A stretch of DNA of 64,000 nucleotides. It comes from Cymodocea nodosa (taxonomy: Eukaryota > Streptophyta > Magnoliopsida > Alismatales > Cymodoceaceae). The notes under the pieces are model-generated. The model was not told the origin of the DNA, ran no database searches, and saw nothing but the letters and a program-made list of their open reading frames with translations. Below, in pieces: positions 1-12,119 of this stretch. Where the stretch lies: positions 3,425,001 through 3,489,000 of the forward strand of contig JAZBRI010000008.1 of the NCBI GenBank assembly GCA_036874045.1, given 5' to 3'. The translations under genes and the position numbers were made by a program. Numbering within the stretch: position 1 is the first letter of the stretch; each line of letters starts with the position of its first letter.

Positions 1-419
1 TTCTTAACCACTCACAAACCTCCTAACAGATGACCTTTTCTATATCAATCCGATGCACCAATAAACCACTTTACAAATTACAATGATGAAAATCATAACA
101 CCATTGTCAAATTAGACTTCTTTTTTTGGCTTAATCAGTTTATAAAACTAAAAAGGAGATGATGATGAAGAAAGACTCCTTCCATGTGCAATTCTACAAA
201 AAAACCCACGCACTCACGTCATTCGTGTTTCATACAACAGAATCATAGTTTACTATCATAGCACCGAACCAACAATGCAAAATCGAATAACTTCATTTTC
301 AGGCCCAATCAAAGAATTCACATAGCAAAAAAAAAAGAAAGAATTTACATAGCAATCAAAATTTGCCAATTTTCAAAGAAAGAGATTAAATTTTAAAAAC
401 AAAAATCAGAATCGCCTAC

Positions 420-655
420 CCACCGGGTCTTTGGGGTTCGGAAGACGACGAACTTCCGATGTTGGGCGTGGGAGGAGAAGGAAGGCGCGCGGTCTCGGTG
501 GGTGGAGGGATGGATCTTGTCTGGCCGGTGATGAAGGCAAGACGATCGGACCCTCGCTCGAGGATCTTCCTGCGCCTCGTCTCCCTCGCGCCCTGCCCCG
601 CCGTCTGTGCCTTTGTGTTCGGGTTCGCTTCCTCCTCCGCCATCTCCACCTCCAA
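420..655 (-). CDS. GET2: Partial first exon of a GET2/CAML-like tail-anchored protein receptor subunit
   Basis: The reverse-strand frame starts at Met 655 (or at the in-frame Met four codons later) and runs about 79 codons. An acidic N terminus is followed by a basic cluster, RETRRRKILERGSDRLAFIT, then a Pro/Ser-rich linker. A short Arg-rich N-terminal motif of this kind is typical of GET2/CAML receptor subunits, including the divergent plant GET2, where it contacts the GET3 ATPase that delivers tail-anchored proteins to the ER membrane. Reading stops at a TAG that overlaps possible splice donors (GTGGGT at 423 or GTAGGC at 419), so this is read as exon 1. The C-terminal membrane segments expected of the family would lie left of the window. 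No membrane segment is visible here, so the family call rests on the basic motif alone. Confidence 0.5.
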
Positions 656-2648
656 GAATCGGCTTTCCAGCTCCCGCGATTGTTCCGCTTTGCCTTCTCT
701 GCTTAACAGAGTTGTTGGGTCGGGTTTCGGTTTTAATTGTAGGGTCGTAAATAAGATCCGGATAAATATCCGTTTCGGATTAAATATTTAAATGAGATTA
801 GAATATTCCGAGTTGTAAAATTTTATAACTTTTTATTCTACCTGATTGTTGTTCTTATTTCACGTCTATACTTCTTCTTTTTAATTTATCACGTAAAATA
901 GTAAATGAAGAAAAAAATATTTTTATTTTTTTAAATTTTATATTGCATTAAATGAATATTTAAATTACATAAAAATAAAAATGCGCAAGAAAATACGCAT
1001 AAGAAAAAAAAATTACAAGATGGTCAAAAAATTAAACTCCAAGATTTCAATCTTGGCAAAAAAAAGCCTCCTTACCCATAAGTTTAGTTGATAATTCATG
1101 ATTCATTAATTGATAATTATTGTAATAATCCCATATCGAGATAATGAACATGAAATTTATGATTAATATAGTGTCAATATCAATTGATTTTAAAATAAAA
1201 TATTTTACATAATATCAAAATAGTGTTAGATCTTTTAGAAAAATTTCTGTAAAAGTAAAGATAGAATTGAACTTATATATACAAGGAACACTTACATTTG
1301 TTATCAGTTAATTTTAAGTTATAATTTCAACATATTATTAGAAGTGGTTCAAGTGCATTTAATTCTCTATACTTAAAAGATGTAAACAAATCATAAGTGC
1401 AGAAAAACGTTAGAAAAGTACTACATTAAGAAAAGGAATTGAATTTTATATATGATAAACTCCTTCATTCATTTTTAATTAATTAGAAATCAGAAATTTC
1501 AACGGAATATTATACCTGATACTGATTAATTTTAATATAAAATATTTCATAATAACCATTATAAACGGTCCGCAGACGCTATTTATAATATTATGGTAAA
1601 AAATCTCATTAACAAACAAATGGGTGGGGGACTCCCTTCCCTTCCCTTCCCTTCTGCTCTCTTCCTTCTCTTGGTTCCCATCCAACGCAGACGACCCATG
1701 TGATGATCCCTTCCTCACTGTCAGCGCTGAGAAGGATAAACCATTGCAGATCACGCACCATCCAATGCACCACCATCATCTGAAGAGCGCGCTTATTTTT
1801 CTGACGATGAGACGAGGCTTTGTTTGCTTCCATTGGTTGACTGAGATCCAGAATTCCTCCTTAATCTTAAACATATCCATCCTGGTTTTGATGCTGCTCC
1901 ATATTTGTTCTGCACTATATCAACATGTGCACCTTTCAAAGTAAAACGGTAATAAATCTTCCTCTTCCCTTTCGATGATGGCAGCATTTACCAGCAGTAC
2001 TGCTGCCTCAAGCTTTCTTTCTGTAATCATGTTCTCTGTCTAATCCATGTTCTCTCTGCACCATACCCTTCAAGTGCAACAATACTTGTTTACGCACACA
2101 CGCACGCATGATGATGGTGAAGAAGAAGAAGAAGAAGATGACGACGACGACGACCCACAGATGCCACCAATTAATTCTATGGACTTATTGAGCTTCCAGC
2201 GTGCACGTCAATCAATCTCAGGAACTGCAATATTAGTCTAGAGCTTGTATGAAAAATGACTCCAGAGTCTTACAGGATAAACCAATTTACCGTTGGGGTA
2301 AGATGAACAAGAGTTAAAAAGCCGAGGATTGAAGGGTTGTAGCTGATCTGCAGATTCCTCTGAACTGAAGCCATAATTTTTGCTCATGCTGGCAGTTATG
2401 TTGCTGTCAGAAGATGATTATATTAATCCGGTGTGGTTAATAAGATAATGAGATGAGACATTGGCGGCATTTAACACACTGTGGACTTGTCTCCTCCCCC
2501 CCCCCATGCTCCGATCACAGTGAGCTGCCAACTTGCCACTGTTGGCAGCATTCTCCAGACAGCACACACCAAACCCATCGGCCATTAAAAAGTTGGGATC
2601 TTTTTTGATTACTCCACACTCCATCAATCGCCACCACCGCCGGGAACA
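656..2648. other. Intergenic region between divergent genes
   Basis: AT-rich spacer between the reverse-strand GET2-like exon and the forward gene at 2649, so it must hold both promoters. It contains a CCCTT-type pyrimidine repeat near 1637-1655, a GAA/GAC trinucleotide run near 2117-2153 and a C9 tract near 2497. Several open frames of 60-106 codons are low in complexity and match nothing I recognise. I see no RNA gene or transposon terminus. Confidence 0.5.
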
Positions 2649-3115
2649 ATGGAGATCGGAGAAAGAGCACCACAGTCGCACCGGACCGCCAGGAGCGACG
2701 GGGGAGGAGGAAAAGGAGGAGACTTGTTCATCTGCTTCACGTCAAGAAGAAAGCCCATGAAGCTGAGAAACAGCGGCGGCACCAAAGGTACAGGATGCGG
2801 ACGATCACCGGCCACGTTCACCTCCAACACCGCCGAACCGTCCTCTCCGAAGGTGTCGTGCATTGGTCAAGTCCGGGTCAAGGCCTCCCGCAGGAGAAGG
2901 AAGACGGCGGCGGGGGGGTCGGTGTCGGCGATGAAGTCGAGGAGCAGGAGTGGGAGCTTCAGGAGAGCGGAGGAGAGGAGCCGGAACCAGAGCTGGGTGC
3001 ACCTGCCACTTGGAGTGGTGTGTGACGCCCTGAGGAACATCGGATCCGAGGTGAATTGTTGCTTCAGGATGAGGAGGCCTTGCTGTGGCGGGATGAGGAG
3101 GCCTTGCTGTGGTGG

Positions 3116-3146
<31 letters not shown>

Positions 3147-4427
3147 AGGAGCTGGTGGAGGTGCTGCTTGTGGAGGAAGAAAGAAGTGATGGTGAATGAG
3201 GTGGCGGGGGGGAGCAGGAGGAGTAGGGGGAATCGACTCGAGCTGGTTGCCGATGAGCTGCAGCGAGAACTCACCTTTCAGAAGAGAAAGAACGTCGACA
3301 TCGAAGACGAACCTCCAGCTCCTTGTGTTCCACCCAAGAATGCTTTGCTGCTGATGAGGTACGGATCTGATCCTTCTAGGGTTTCTGCTCTCCAGAGTAG
3401 ATTCAGGGTCGAAGAAGTTGACGTTGGCGGTGGTGACGAACATCCAACTGAAGAAGAAGATGAGGAGATCAAAATGATGGAGGCCCGGAGAGATGAGAAG
3501 GAGAGAGAAGACAAAGTGAGGTTTTGGCAGGAGGAGTTGGTGAATGATGCAAACTTGCGAAATGGTTCCACGTCGGAAAGCATGAACGCCTATGCTGCTA
3601 CTAGTGGTGATGGGGAGAACAGAGGAGAGGAGAAGAAGGAAGTTGAAGTGATGGCAATGGAAGAGGAGGAGGAGGAGGAGGAGGAGGAGGAGGAGGAGGA
3701 GAAGACGAAGAAGATGAAGAGTGTAGTGGTGGAAGAGGGAGGGAGGAGAAGCACGGGGAAGGATGGAGAGAGGAGGAGGAGCATCTCGAAGGAGAAGGTG
3801 ACGAGGACGACGTCGTACAGGGAGGGAAGGAGGTCAAGCTTCTCATCGGAGGGAGAGGCGAGGAGGTCAAGCTTCTCAGCGGAGAAAGAGGCCAAGAGGA
3901 GGTGGAGCTTCTCCTCGGAGAAGGAGTCGAAGGCGATCGCTCCGGCCGGGCAGATCTCAACGGCGAAAAAGGAGAAGAACGACTTGCCCGAATGCCTCTT
4001 GCTGATGATGTATGAACCCAAATTGTCGATGGAGGTGTCCAAGGAGACGTGGGTCTGCACAGCCGATTTTCTGCGGTGGCAGCCGAATCGCCGACGGCAA
4101 CAGCACAACGACCGAGAGAAAGCGAAGGCAGGGGTACAAGAAGACGCGGCGGCGGCGGAGGACAATAAGGTTCATGCGAGTGACGGTGAAAATGAGAAAC
4201 CAGACACCGATTCCGTCGCTAAATCACCAGCACGGGTCGCCGAGCCGAAGAACGGAGGAGGAAGCGAGGTGGGCGGGAAGGGTGTAACAGCGGCGGCGGT
4301 GCCTTTTGCATTGACACGGTGTAAGTCGGAGCCGACGAGGGTGGTGTCCTCGTCGTCGTCGTCCTCCGATGGATGTTTCTGGAAGAGCACGCCTCGGCTT
4401 ACCGGCGTGGCTGGGATCGGCTTCTGA
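2649..4427 (+). CDS. Intronless plant-specific acidic protein of unknown function
   Basis: A 592-codon single-exon gene ending in TGA at 4425-4427. Ordered blocks are typical of a plant-only family often annotated as uncharacterised or glutamic acid-rich: DLFICFTSRRKP (~25-36), SPKVSCIGQVRVK (~66-78), a PPKNALLLMR block (~228-237) leading to SRFRVEE, a LLLMMYEPKLSMEVSKETWV block (~450-469), and a C-terminal LTRCKSEP motif (~554-561). Between them lie a Cys/Arg stretch with a duplicated MRRPCCGG unit (~141-158), a poly-Glu run (~338-351) coded by a GAG microsatellite, and three Ser-rich repeats (RRSSFS type, ~394-424). There is no signal peptide or membrane segment. Base composition is much richer in G+C than the flanks. 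Function is not known; conservation of the blocks makes this a real gene. Large antisense open frames over it are shadows of its GA-rich codons. Confidence 0.8.
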
Positions 4428-5734
4428 GCGGCTCTGCTTTGGTTCGGCTTGTTTTTTTTTTTTTTTTTTTTTTTTTTGAAAAAAAACGTGGTTCTGTTTT
4501 TGCTTAGATCTGAATAGAAAAGATCTTGTCCTTTATATCCAAGAGTAATGGCCAATTAGTGAGCAGCTTTGGTTTGTTATTTATGGTGTTTTTTCTTTAA
4601 GAGAGAGAGAGAGAGAGAGAGGAAACAGTGGTTAGGGTTTTAAGGTTTATATTTGGAAAAATGTCAATATTTGGATTAATAAGAATAAGAAGGGCAAATT
4701 TTAAATTTTCATGGGTTTGCTATTTTTTTTATAATGACAATGACTTTGTTTTTAAAAAATAACAGAAAAAATGAAACTCTAAACTGTCAAAGTAAAAATT
4801 ATTGTAAATGTTCATTCTATGATATAAGTACGTTAAAATTTATGTTTTCTTTATAAATATTTATTTTAAATATAATTTTTTTTATTGATGGATTTTAAAT
4901 TGACATATTTAATTATAATTGTCTACGGTAACATTGAACCCAAAAAATAAAATAGCTTTTACCAGGTAGCGATGAAGAGGTGGGGTTAAAAGCTTGAGAT
5001 CCATCAGCCTTTTACTTACCCCTTGTACATGGTAACGAAGGAGAAGGTGAGTCTTCGCAATAATCTGTCCATTCAACCAGTGCTTGGAAATATTCAAATT
5101 CTTCCGAATAGAACAAGTCAATGTTGGTCGAGATCCCCTCTTCTCTCTTTTTTTTTTAATTTTTACGGGATTGTAAAACATTTGGATGTTTACGGCATCA
5201 AAAATCGAATCAGACATTGAAGGTAATTGATGGAATGTGAAAACGCCAGTTTCATATCATAATATTGATCCATCGATCACAGCTTGCATCTGTACATCAT
5301 GAAGTTGACTAAATTCCTTCTCTAATCTTCTGATTGTTCGACGAACAGGGTCAATGCAAGACATCTTAATCATTTTGTCAAGTGATTTTTCAAAAGATGT
5401 GAATGCATCAAACAAGAAAAAGAATCCTTTAGGGAGTTTTTGTTTGGATAATATTGAAACTAATGCACCACCGAAGTTTTGATGGTTAAGCTTGCATTGG
5501 TTGGCGCCAGCTGAATTGTGCGCAGCAAAGCCCGGGAAGACGAAAGGGACATGGACAGAGACAAGGAAAAGGAGTTGCAGACCATTAACTTCTTGCATGT
5601 CAAGTGACCGTTCTTCTTCCCCTGCTTTCCTTTTTATTCCATTTCTGACTTCCTCCGCTTTTTCTGAATTTCCTACCCTTTCTCCTTTTTCTCCAGCTTA
5701 AGTTACTGCCTGGATTTGCTGATGTATCGTGGGA
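4428..5734. other. Intergenic spacer with poly-T and GA microsatellite
   Basis: The 3' side of the 2649 gene has a T tract near 4451-4477 and a (GA)n run near 4601-4621 and is otherwise AT-rich. A pyrimidine-rich stretch near 5620-5699 ending CTCCAG looks like a splice acceptor tract, possibly of a 5' UTR intron belonging to the following myosin-tail gene. Confidence 0.4.
5257..5598 (-). other. Unrecognised 113-codon open frame, possible gene fragment
   Basis: The reverse-strand frame begins with a hydrophobic segment (residues ~7-26) followed by a mixed, non-repetitive sequence containing FEKSLDKMIKMS and DPVRRTIRRLEKEFSQL. The composition looks protein-like rather than low-complexity, so it could be a remnant exon, but I do not recognise the family and no splice-linked neighbours are obvious. 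It overlaps the presumed 5' region of the headless myosin gene on the other strand. Confidence 0.2.
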
Positions 5735-5794
5735 ATGGAAGGTTTGATCAAATGTGTGTCTTGGATTCATGTGCTGGTGGATGATAACCCAGTG
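5735..5794 (+). other. Candidate 5' coding exon of the headless myosin gene
   Basis: After a CTCCAG acceptor at about 5699, an ATG at 5735 opens 20 codons that end at a GTTAGT donor (5795) in phase 0, matching the phase-0 first myosin-tail exon at 6530. The encoded peptide (MEGLIKCVSWIHVLVDD...) does not resemble any part of myosin. If real, it is a newly recruited start that would give a protein of about 539 residues. This is inference from splice phase only. Confidence 0.3.
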
Positions 5795-6529
5795 GTTAGT
5801 CCCCCCTCTTTTTTTGTTTCTCTTGTATTTCTGTGGAATTTCCTCCCTTTCGTCTTCTGGGCCTTTCAGTAGATGACTTGTTGGATTAATCTTTGTTGAT
5901 GCATGTGCAGACTATTTTTCCTTGTTTAAGGCATCTTGTGTTTGTAGGCCAATTATTTTGTTGTTTCTTGTTTATATATGCTTTTCTTCTTCTTGTCTTG
6001 ACTTCTAAGTTCGGATTGTCTCCTTCTGACCTCCACTTTGGGAGAGTTTATGTTGGTGTGCCTGTGCAAATCGAAAAATATTTTTTGTTTGTTTAGAATA
6101 TCTAGTGTTTGAAAAACTATTGTTTGTTTGTTTTAGCTTATCTGAGCCTCTCCAGATGAAAAGTAGCATGATGATCATGATGGCTGCCATGTATGTAATT
6201 GTTGACTCAAATATGCAATTTTCGGTATTGTAATTGTTGAGCTTTTGGTTATAAACATAGAATTGATTTATTGTATCCATATCGCTTGGCTATAGGGTAT
6301 TGAATGGCGAATTCCTATTTTTATGCTCCTTCCATGCTTTTAACTTTGCACTAGTTTTTTGTACTATAGGTATGTTTTTTAATATCAACATGTATATTTT
6401 AATTTTACCAGTGGACATCATGAAAAGAATTTATTTTCTTATGTTTTCCTTCTAATGCCCATTTGAATATCAATATTAGCATTTGGATTCGGTTCATTCA
6501 TTGACTTTGTATGTGTTCATTGTCGACAG

Positions 6530-9500
6530 GCTAAATTACTTGCTCACAAAGATTATACACATGAGCAACGATTACAGAAGTCAGCAATCACTTGTCAACG
6601 TACTTGGAGAAGATGTATTGCAAGAAGAAAACTCAAAATCCTGAAATCGGTAGAAAAGATTACTAGAGACAAATTAGATTTTCCTTCCACTAAACAATGT
6701 TTATGAAACCTGGACTCATATCAGTGTTCCACATTAGGCTGCAAAAGAGGAAACAGTAGAAAAGCTTGAAAACAAAGTGGAGGACTTGGAGAGGCAATTG
6801 CAAATGGAGAAGAAACTAAGGGTAACTGAGTGCTATTTTTTAAAAAGAAACCTTCCTTGTTCAAGATGCCATAATTGGTGATAAGTGAAAGTGATTGTTG
6901 AGATTGTAGAATGAATTGGAAGTGTCAACAGAGCATGAAAGAGGATTACTGCTGGAAGCTCTGCATGGGATGCAACTTGAAATTGAAGAGGCCAACAATG
7001 TGCTTGATAGGGACATCGAAAAGATTGGCTTATTGAATGCAGAAATTGAAAGCTTGAAGGTACTGCTTTTTCAATTGCAAACTAATTGGAAGTAATTGCT
7101 TTTCAATGCTAGTCGTATTTTGTGTCCACTTCAAGCCTAGCAATTAGGTACCATAATGTGTGATCGTCACATCATCAATTCTTCAAAGTTTGTTCAATGT
7201 GGCAGTTTTCAGTGCTAATTCAACACATTATGATCTAAGCGCTAAATTTTATTTTTCTGATCTTGCAGGAAATGGTAATGCTAGAGCAACTTTCCTCAAC
7301 TGCAGCACTACAAACTTATGTTGAACTAGAGGACATGATTGCAGAATTGGTGCTACAAGAAAAGGATTTGGCCAGCCGAGCTGTACAAGTTCATATTGAA
7401 CTGCAGGAAAATAATTGTAACCTGGTCAATAAAATTCAAGATGCAGAGGAAAGAGTCCAAGAGTTTCAAGATTATGTTCAGAGGTTTGCACTACTTTACT
7501 AAATATTATTATAATTGGACTTAAAATTCATACATGGAAGTAAATTTGTGGTACTGAACCAATGAGGGGTACATGAAGCTGATCATATGATTTTGTTGTT
7601 TCTTGCTTATTACAGTCTTAAAGAAAGGTTGCTGAGGTTAGAGGCTGAGAAATACCATCTTCGTTGTGGATCATTTGAAGTACAAAAGACAAGTGATTTT
7701 CACCATATTATACAAAAGATTAGTACTTCTGTTGAGGTATAGACAAATTCCAGTTAGTATAAATTGCTCTTATGTCTTTTTCAAGGTTCTCAATTATCCA
7801 CAATTGCTACCGGCAAACTTGTCATTTGTCATGTCATTCATTACCTATATTCTAAAGTCCACACACATACTGATATACGGAGTATTTTTTTTCCAAGGCT
7901 CAAGAGGACAAGGGTCTATTATGCTATTGGTTATCCAACTCGGCAATGTTGTTGTTGCTCCTGCAATGCACATTGAAAGCAACTGAAGCAACCTGTAATG
8001 AATCTCCAAGCCAGAGACGTTCATTTTCATTCATTGGGAAATTATTTAGTGTAATCAACTATCTGCCTACTTTTGTCTTTTCCATTTAAGCTTCTCTTTT
8101 TAGATTTCATCATCAAGTATTTCTAATTTAAAAATTTCCAGGGATTTCATTTGGCTGCTGAAAATTCTGACTCTTCACATTCGGTCTTTGGAAGATCTGG
8201 TGAAATATGCCAAACTGATGATGAATATCCAGCTTCACTATTCAAGGAACAACTTACAGATTTCATTGAGAAGGTTTATGCTATGATTAGGGACAATATA
8301 AAGGCAGAGATACAGCCATTGCTACAACAATGTGTTCAGGTAACATAAGTTAGAAACGATATGTTAGATATAGGAGTATTTATTATCCTCTTGTTAAATG
8401 GGTTATTGGATATCCTTTTACTCTTAGATACTCCACCCATTATATATATACTTTTGCAACCCTAATTTGAGGTGAATGCTAATTTTCTCCCACAACACTA
8501 TAGTTTCGTATAAATCTTTTTGAATGGTGGTGAATAAATTGTTTCTGACATTGACACTATACAATCATATAAAGGTACACATTCTTATAGAAGGATAGAA
8601 ATGCCGACTTGTTTAAATTTCAGAAATACATAAAAAATATCACGAATCGCAAGCTATAAAATAAAACATATAATGTCATTTGTAGCCAATAAGATTCTGA
8701 GTTTCCTTCATCAATTTATCATGATTAGTTGACTTTTTGTAAGGTTACAATGATCATGACCTCAATTTCAAAAGCTAAAATGTTATCAGTATGTCAAATT
8801 TAAGGAGAATGTATGTGAGAATGGACTAAAGGATTGATTTGTGGTTTGTAGAATCTAAAATCATTAATATTATTTTTAGAGGACATGGAAGTTTTCAATG
8901 AAGACAATTAAGTCTGTAGCACCGTTCAGGTAAGATCACTTCTTCATTTTCCTTATGATGTAGGCTCCAAAATCATCTCTAGGAAGTTTGATGAAAGTAG
9001 CACCTACTCATTGGCAAAAGATTGTGAAGATTCTGCACAACAACTTGACAACAATGAGAATCAACTATGTAAGCCTCTTTAGCTCCCAACTATAATTCTA
9101 TGTCTTTTGGCTTAGGAATTTCTCCTCAAGCAATTTATATTTCAATCTGACAATATTTGAAATTCTTTGTCAAATTTTCTGTGCATGTCAGGATAACCTT
9201 TTTCACTCATCCATTATTCTTTTAGGTACCACCATTTCTAGTTCGGAAGATGTTTGGCCAAATCTTCTCCTTCATCAATACTCAACTTTTCAATGGGTTT
9301 GTCATCCATCAATATAGATAGATGCTAATTATGATATATGTTGGCATGTTTTCATAATTAAATTTTGGAGCAGTGAAGTTTGTTCTTGCCGAACTTTTCC
9401 AGTCTCTTTTCGCAACATGAAGCTTGCACATCAGTCAACAGTGAATTTTTAAAGGAAGGTTTGTCTGAGTTGGAGAACTGGTGTGATGATGCAACACAAG

Positions 9501-10510
9501 TGGTAAGTGTTGGAAAATCTATCTCAATATTATAGCCACCTCTTTGAATTTGTACCTAGATATTTTTCCTTTTTCAGTATGCATCTGGAGTTATGGAAGA
9601 GTTGAAACGTCTTCGACAAGCAGTTGCCTTTTTGGTATGCTTTTTATCTAACATTTGAAAATCTAACTCAAAATCATTTAATTATGAGTGGAGAGATCTT
9701 TAGATTTCATTGTATATATAAGTATAGTGCCCATATTTTGGCATGCGAAACTATTCCAATACTCTACTTCACTTGTAAAATCTTTTGGGTTGTACAACAT
9801 GAACTTATTTTTGGATATGACGGATGTATGAGGAATTGGACCTAGTAGAATATATTTTGCTCTAATACCATATTGAAATTTAAACATGTAAGTTAAAATC
9901 AATTGATTGTGAAGGAAGAGTCTTTCTTTGTTTACATGCAAGTCCAATTCTCATTTTTCTAAGGTGAGACTATTCTAGTGACATTGAATCATTGAACATC
10001 ATTTTCCCATCTTTGTTATAGACAATCCACAATTTTACAAATCAATCAAGGATTTTCGTCCTATCAATGCATCATCTTCATTTTCATTCATTCTGACAAA
10101 TCCCCATTTGTCTTCTTCCAAAATTATCTTCTAATTGTCTGTGCCCTCCGCCAGGAGCTCAACATACAAGGGTTGAGTAAAGTGAGTAATACAGACAAAG
10201 TGTACCATCGGAGCAGCTCTAGAGAAGTAGGATAGTCTATATCTTCATCTGATTTGCTTTCTCATCTTCTTCTTAATTGCTAAGAAATTCATTTTACTCA
10301 GCAGTCTTCAGCTAAGAAAACTTTGACAAGAGTGGACACAAAAGCTAGACAACTTTTCTTGCAGGATGATGATACAAGGTATGTCTTCTTGGTAGAATAA
10401 TTTTTTTTCCTTCATGTTCCAATGGTCTTTGCATCATTCCAGTGACCTTCCCCTCCTGTTTATGTAGCATACCATTCTCGGTGGATGACATCTCCCATTC
10501 AAGGACATAG
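6530..10510 (+). CDS. Headless myosin XI: tail-only gene (last IQ, coiled coil, dilute/globular tail)
   Basis: Fourteen exons join without a stop or frameshift: 6530-6649, 6738-6821, 6910-7059, 7269-7483, 7616-7736, 7898-8050, 8142-8339, 8964-9068, 9226-9296, 9403-9499, 9578-9634, 10155-10226, 10305-10378, 10468-10510 (1,560 nt, TAG at the end). They correspond in order to exons 22-39 of the full-length myosin at 12120-25229, and several have identical lengths (120, 153, 71, 97 and 57 nt). Content: an IQ-like segment (CQRTWRRCIARRKL), coiled coil, then the globular tail with [18 protein letters not shown] and LRQAVAFL. No motor exon precedes it. The fifth exon fuses the end of the coiled coil straight to a FEVQKTSDF block, dropping the equivalents of exons 27 and 28 and most of 29; exon 36 is also missing and the C terminus is shorter. 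Without a motor it cannot move on actin; it could act as a cargo-binding competitor or be a decaying copy. The 5' start is unresolved. Confidence 0.75.
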
Positions 10511-12119
10511 GAAACAATGTTAAATCTGATATTGAGGTTCCATCACATATTCAAGGATTCGTGTTTCTCATGCAGCATTTAGATTGGATTTTTGAAGGCT
10601 TGATTCAACTCCATTGTATCAATTGATGTTTTAAGTATTTCTGTGGCGAGGGAATTTATTTTTTGTAAATTATTAGGCATCTTTGTTTTGCCTTGTAGTC
10701 TTAAATTATCTTGTTGATATTGTATATTGTTGTTGTTGATTCAGCATATGCCATATGCGGATTTTGGGATATGCTGTGATTAATAATAAGATTGTAGGGT
10801 ATGCTGATGATTGGAAACTTTTGAATTTTTTTTTGAGGTCATCATTTTTCTTCAATCCTAAGACAGTGATTCTTGTTTATATTTGGAGTAAGTCCACAAA
10901 ATTGAAACAATGTTGGTTGTGAAATTTGTACAATGCTCTCTTCGTGCATAAATTTAAAAAAAATGAAAAATACTGATTCTGCAGTTGTTGGCCAGTCATG
11001 CATGTTTCTTTGTCAATAATTGAGATACAATATTTGTTTAAAATTGTAAACAAAAGGGAAAGTCGACATCAATTTCTCAACTGAATTCAATATAGAAATT
11101 ATAAATGAATATTTAATCAATTAAAACCTTGTCCACTAAAGCCATATCATTCCATGAATGTTCTGTGGATGCACATGCAGAATTGCAATTTGAATTCTGA
11201 GTTCACATTTAGAATTATCTAATTTGGCACTGCATTTTTTTCATATTCCCGAAAAATAACAATATGCAACGACCTTCTATGAACACAAAATGCATTTCTG
11301 TAAAAACAATACTAACTCATCTTTAGGCTGAACAAGTATCATGTGATATTATTTATGAGAATACCAAGCATGTTTTTTAAATGCCACATGCCCAAGTGAT
11401 TGCTTCAACATTTTCATGCATGTCATTGCAGACAAGAGGTATTTGTTTCTTGCAAGACAGTTCTTTTTAAAATCGAGAAACGGATGCAAAATGTTTCTTT
11501 AATAATATTGAGAAGGATCTATATTGAATGTGTGTATATGTGTCATTAACCATATAATATATATTTAAAGTGACAACCTTTGACCATGTTTTAAAGAACT
11601 TTAAATTATTTGATAGTTTCATTTTACTAATGTCGACCATTTTCTTAAGAATGCATGAGCAATATAAAATTTATTGTTTAAGGTCAAACCATCGCTAAAA
11701 GCTCATTCATCCAATCATCATGATCATCAAAGTGATGAGAATAATCAAGACATCAGAATACTAATTTCAAGTTGGACCAAGTAGAATATGTTATATCAAG
11801 GCCAACTCTATCATTTTTATGACGTGAGAAGGGCTTTTATGAAAATAATAAACATTTCTTTGAAACATGGTGTACAGGACATCATCTTTGTGAAGACCAC
11901 TAAGTGCAAGAGAGAGAGAGAGAGAGAGATGAAGATGAGGAGTGTAGAGAGAGAAGGGTCATAGAGAGAGGAAATGATTGTGAAATAGAGTAGGACCTTC
12001 TTTCTTATTTCTTCTTCTTCTTTTTTTTCTTCTTCTTCTTCTTCTTCTTCTTCTTCTTCTTTAGTCTTTTCATTCCTCCTCCTATCGAAAATCATCCTCC
12101 AAGTTTCCCCAAACAAGAA
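10511..12119 (+). promoter_or_regulatory. Promoter and 5' UTR region of the full-length myosin gene
   Basis: AT-rich spacer between the headless gene's stop codon and the start codon of the full-length gene. A (GA)n run at about 11908-11929 is followed by a long (TTC)n tract at about 12003-12061, less than 60 nt before the ATG, so the 5' UTR is probably pyrimidine-rich. No TATA position can be fixed without transcript data. Confidence 0.4.

Noticed and set aside
431..791. Forward open frames over the GET2-like exon
   Set aside because: They lie antisense to the exon with the recognisable motif and are composed of Arg/Leu/Ser-rich shadow sequence.
2805..4165. Large reverse-strand open frames (up to 212 codons) rich in Pro, Ser and Leu
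   Set aside because: They are antisense to GAG/GAA/CGG-rich codons of the 2649 gene and have no conserved motif.
11908..12061. CRISPR-like or satellite array
   Set aside because: These are simple GA and TTC microsatellites with no spacers.
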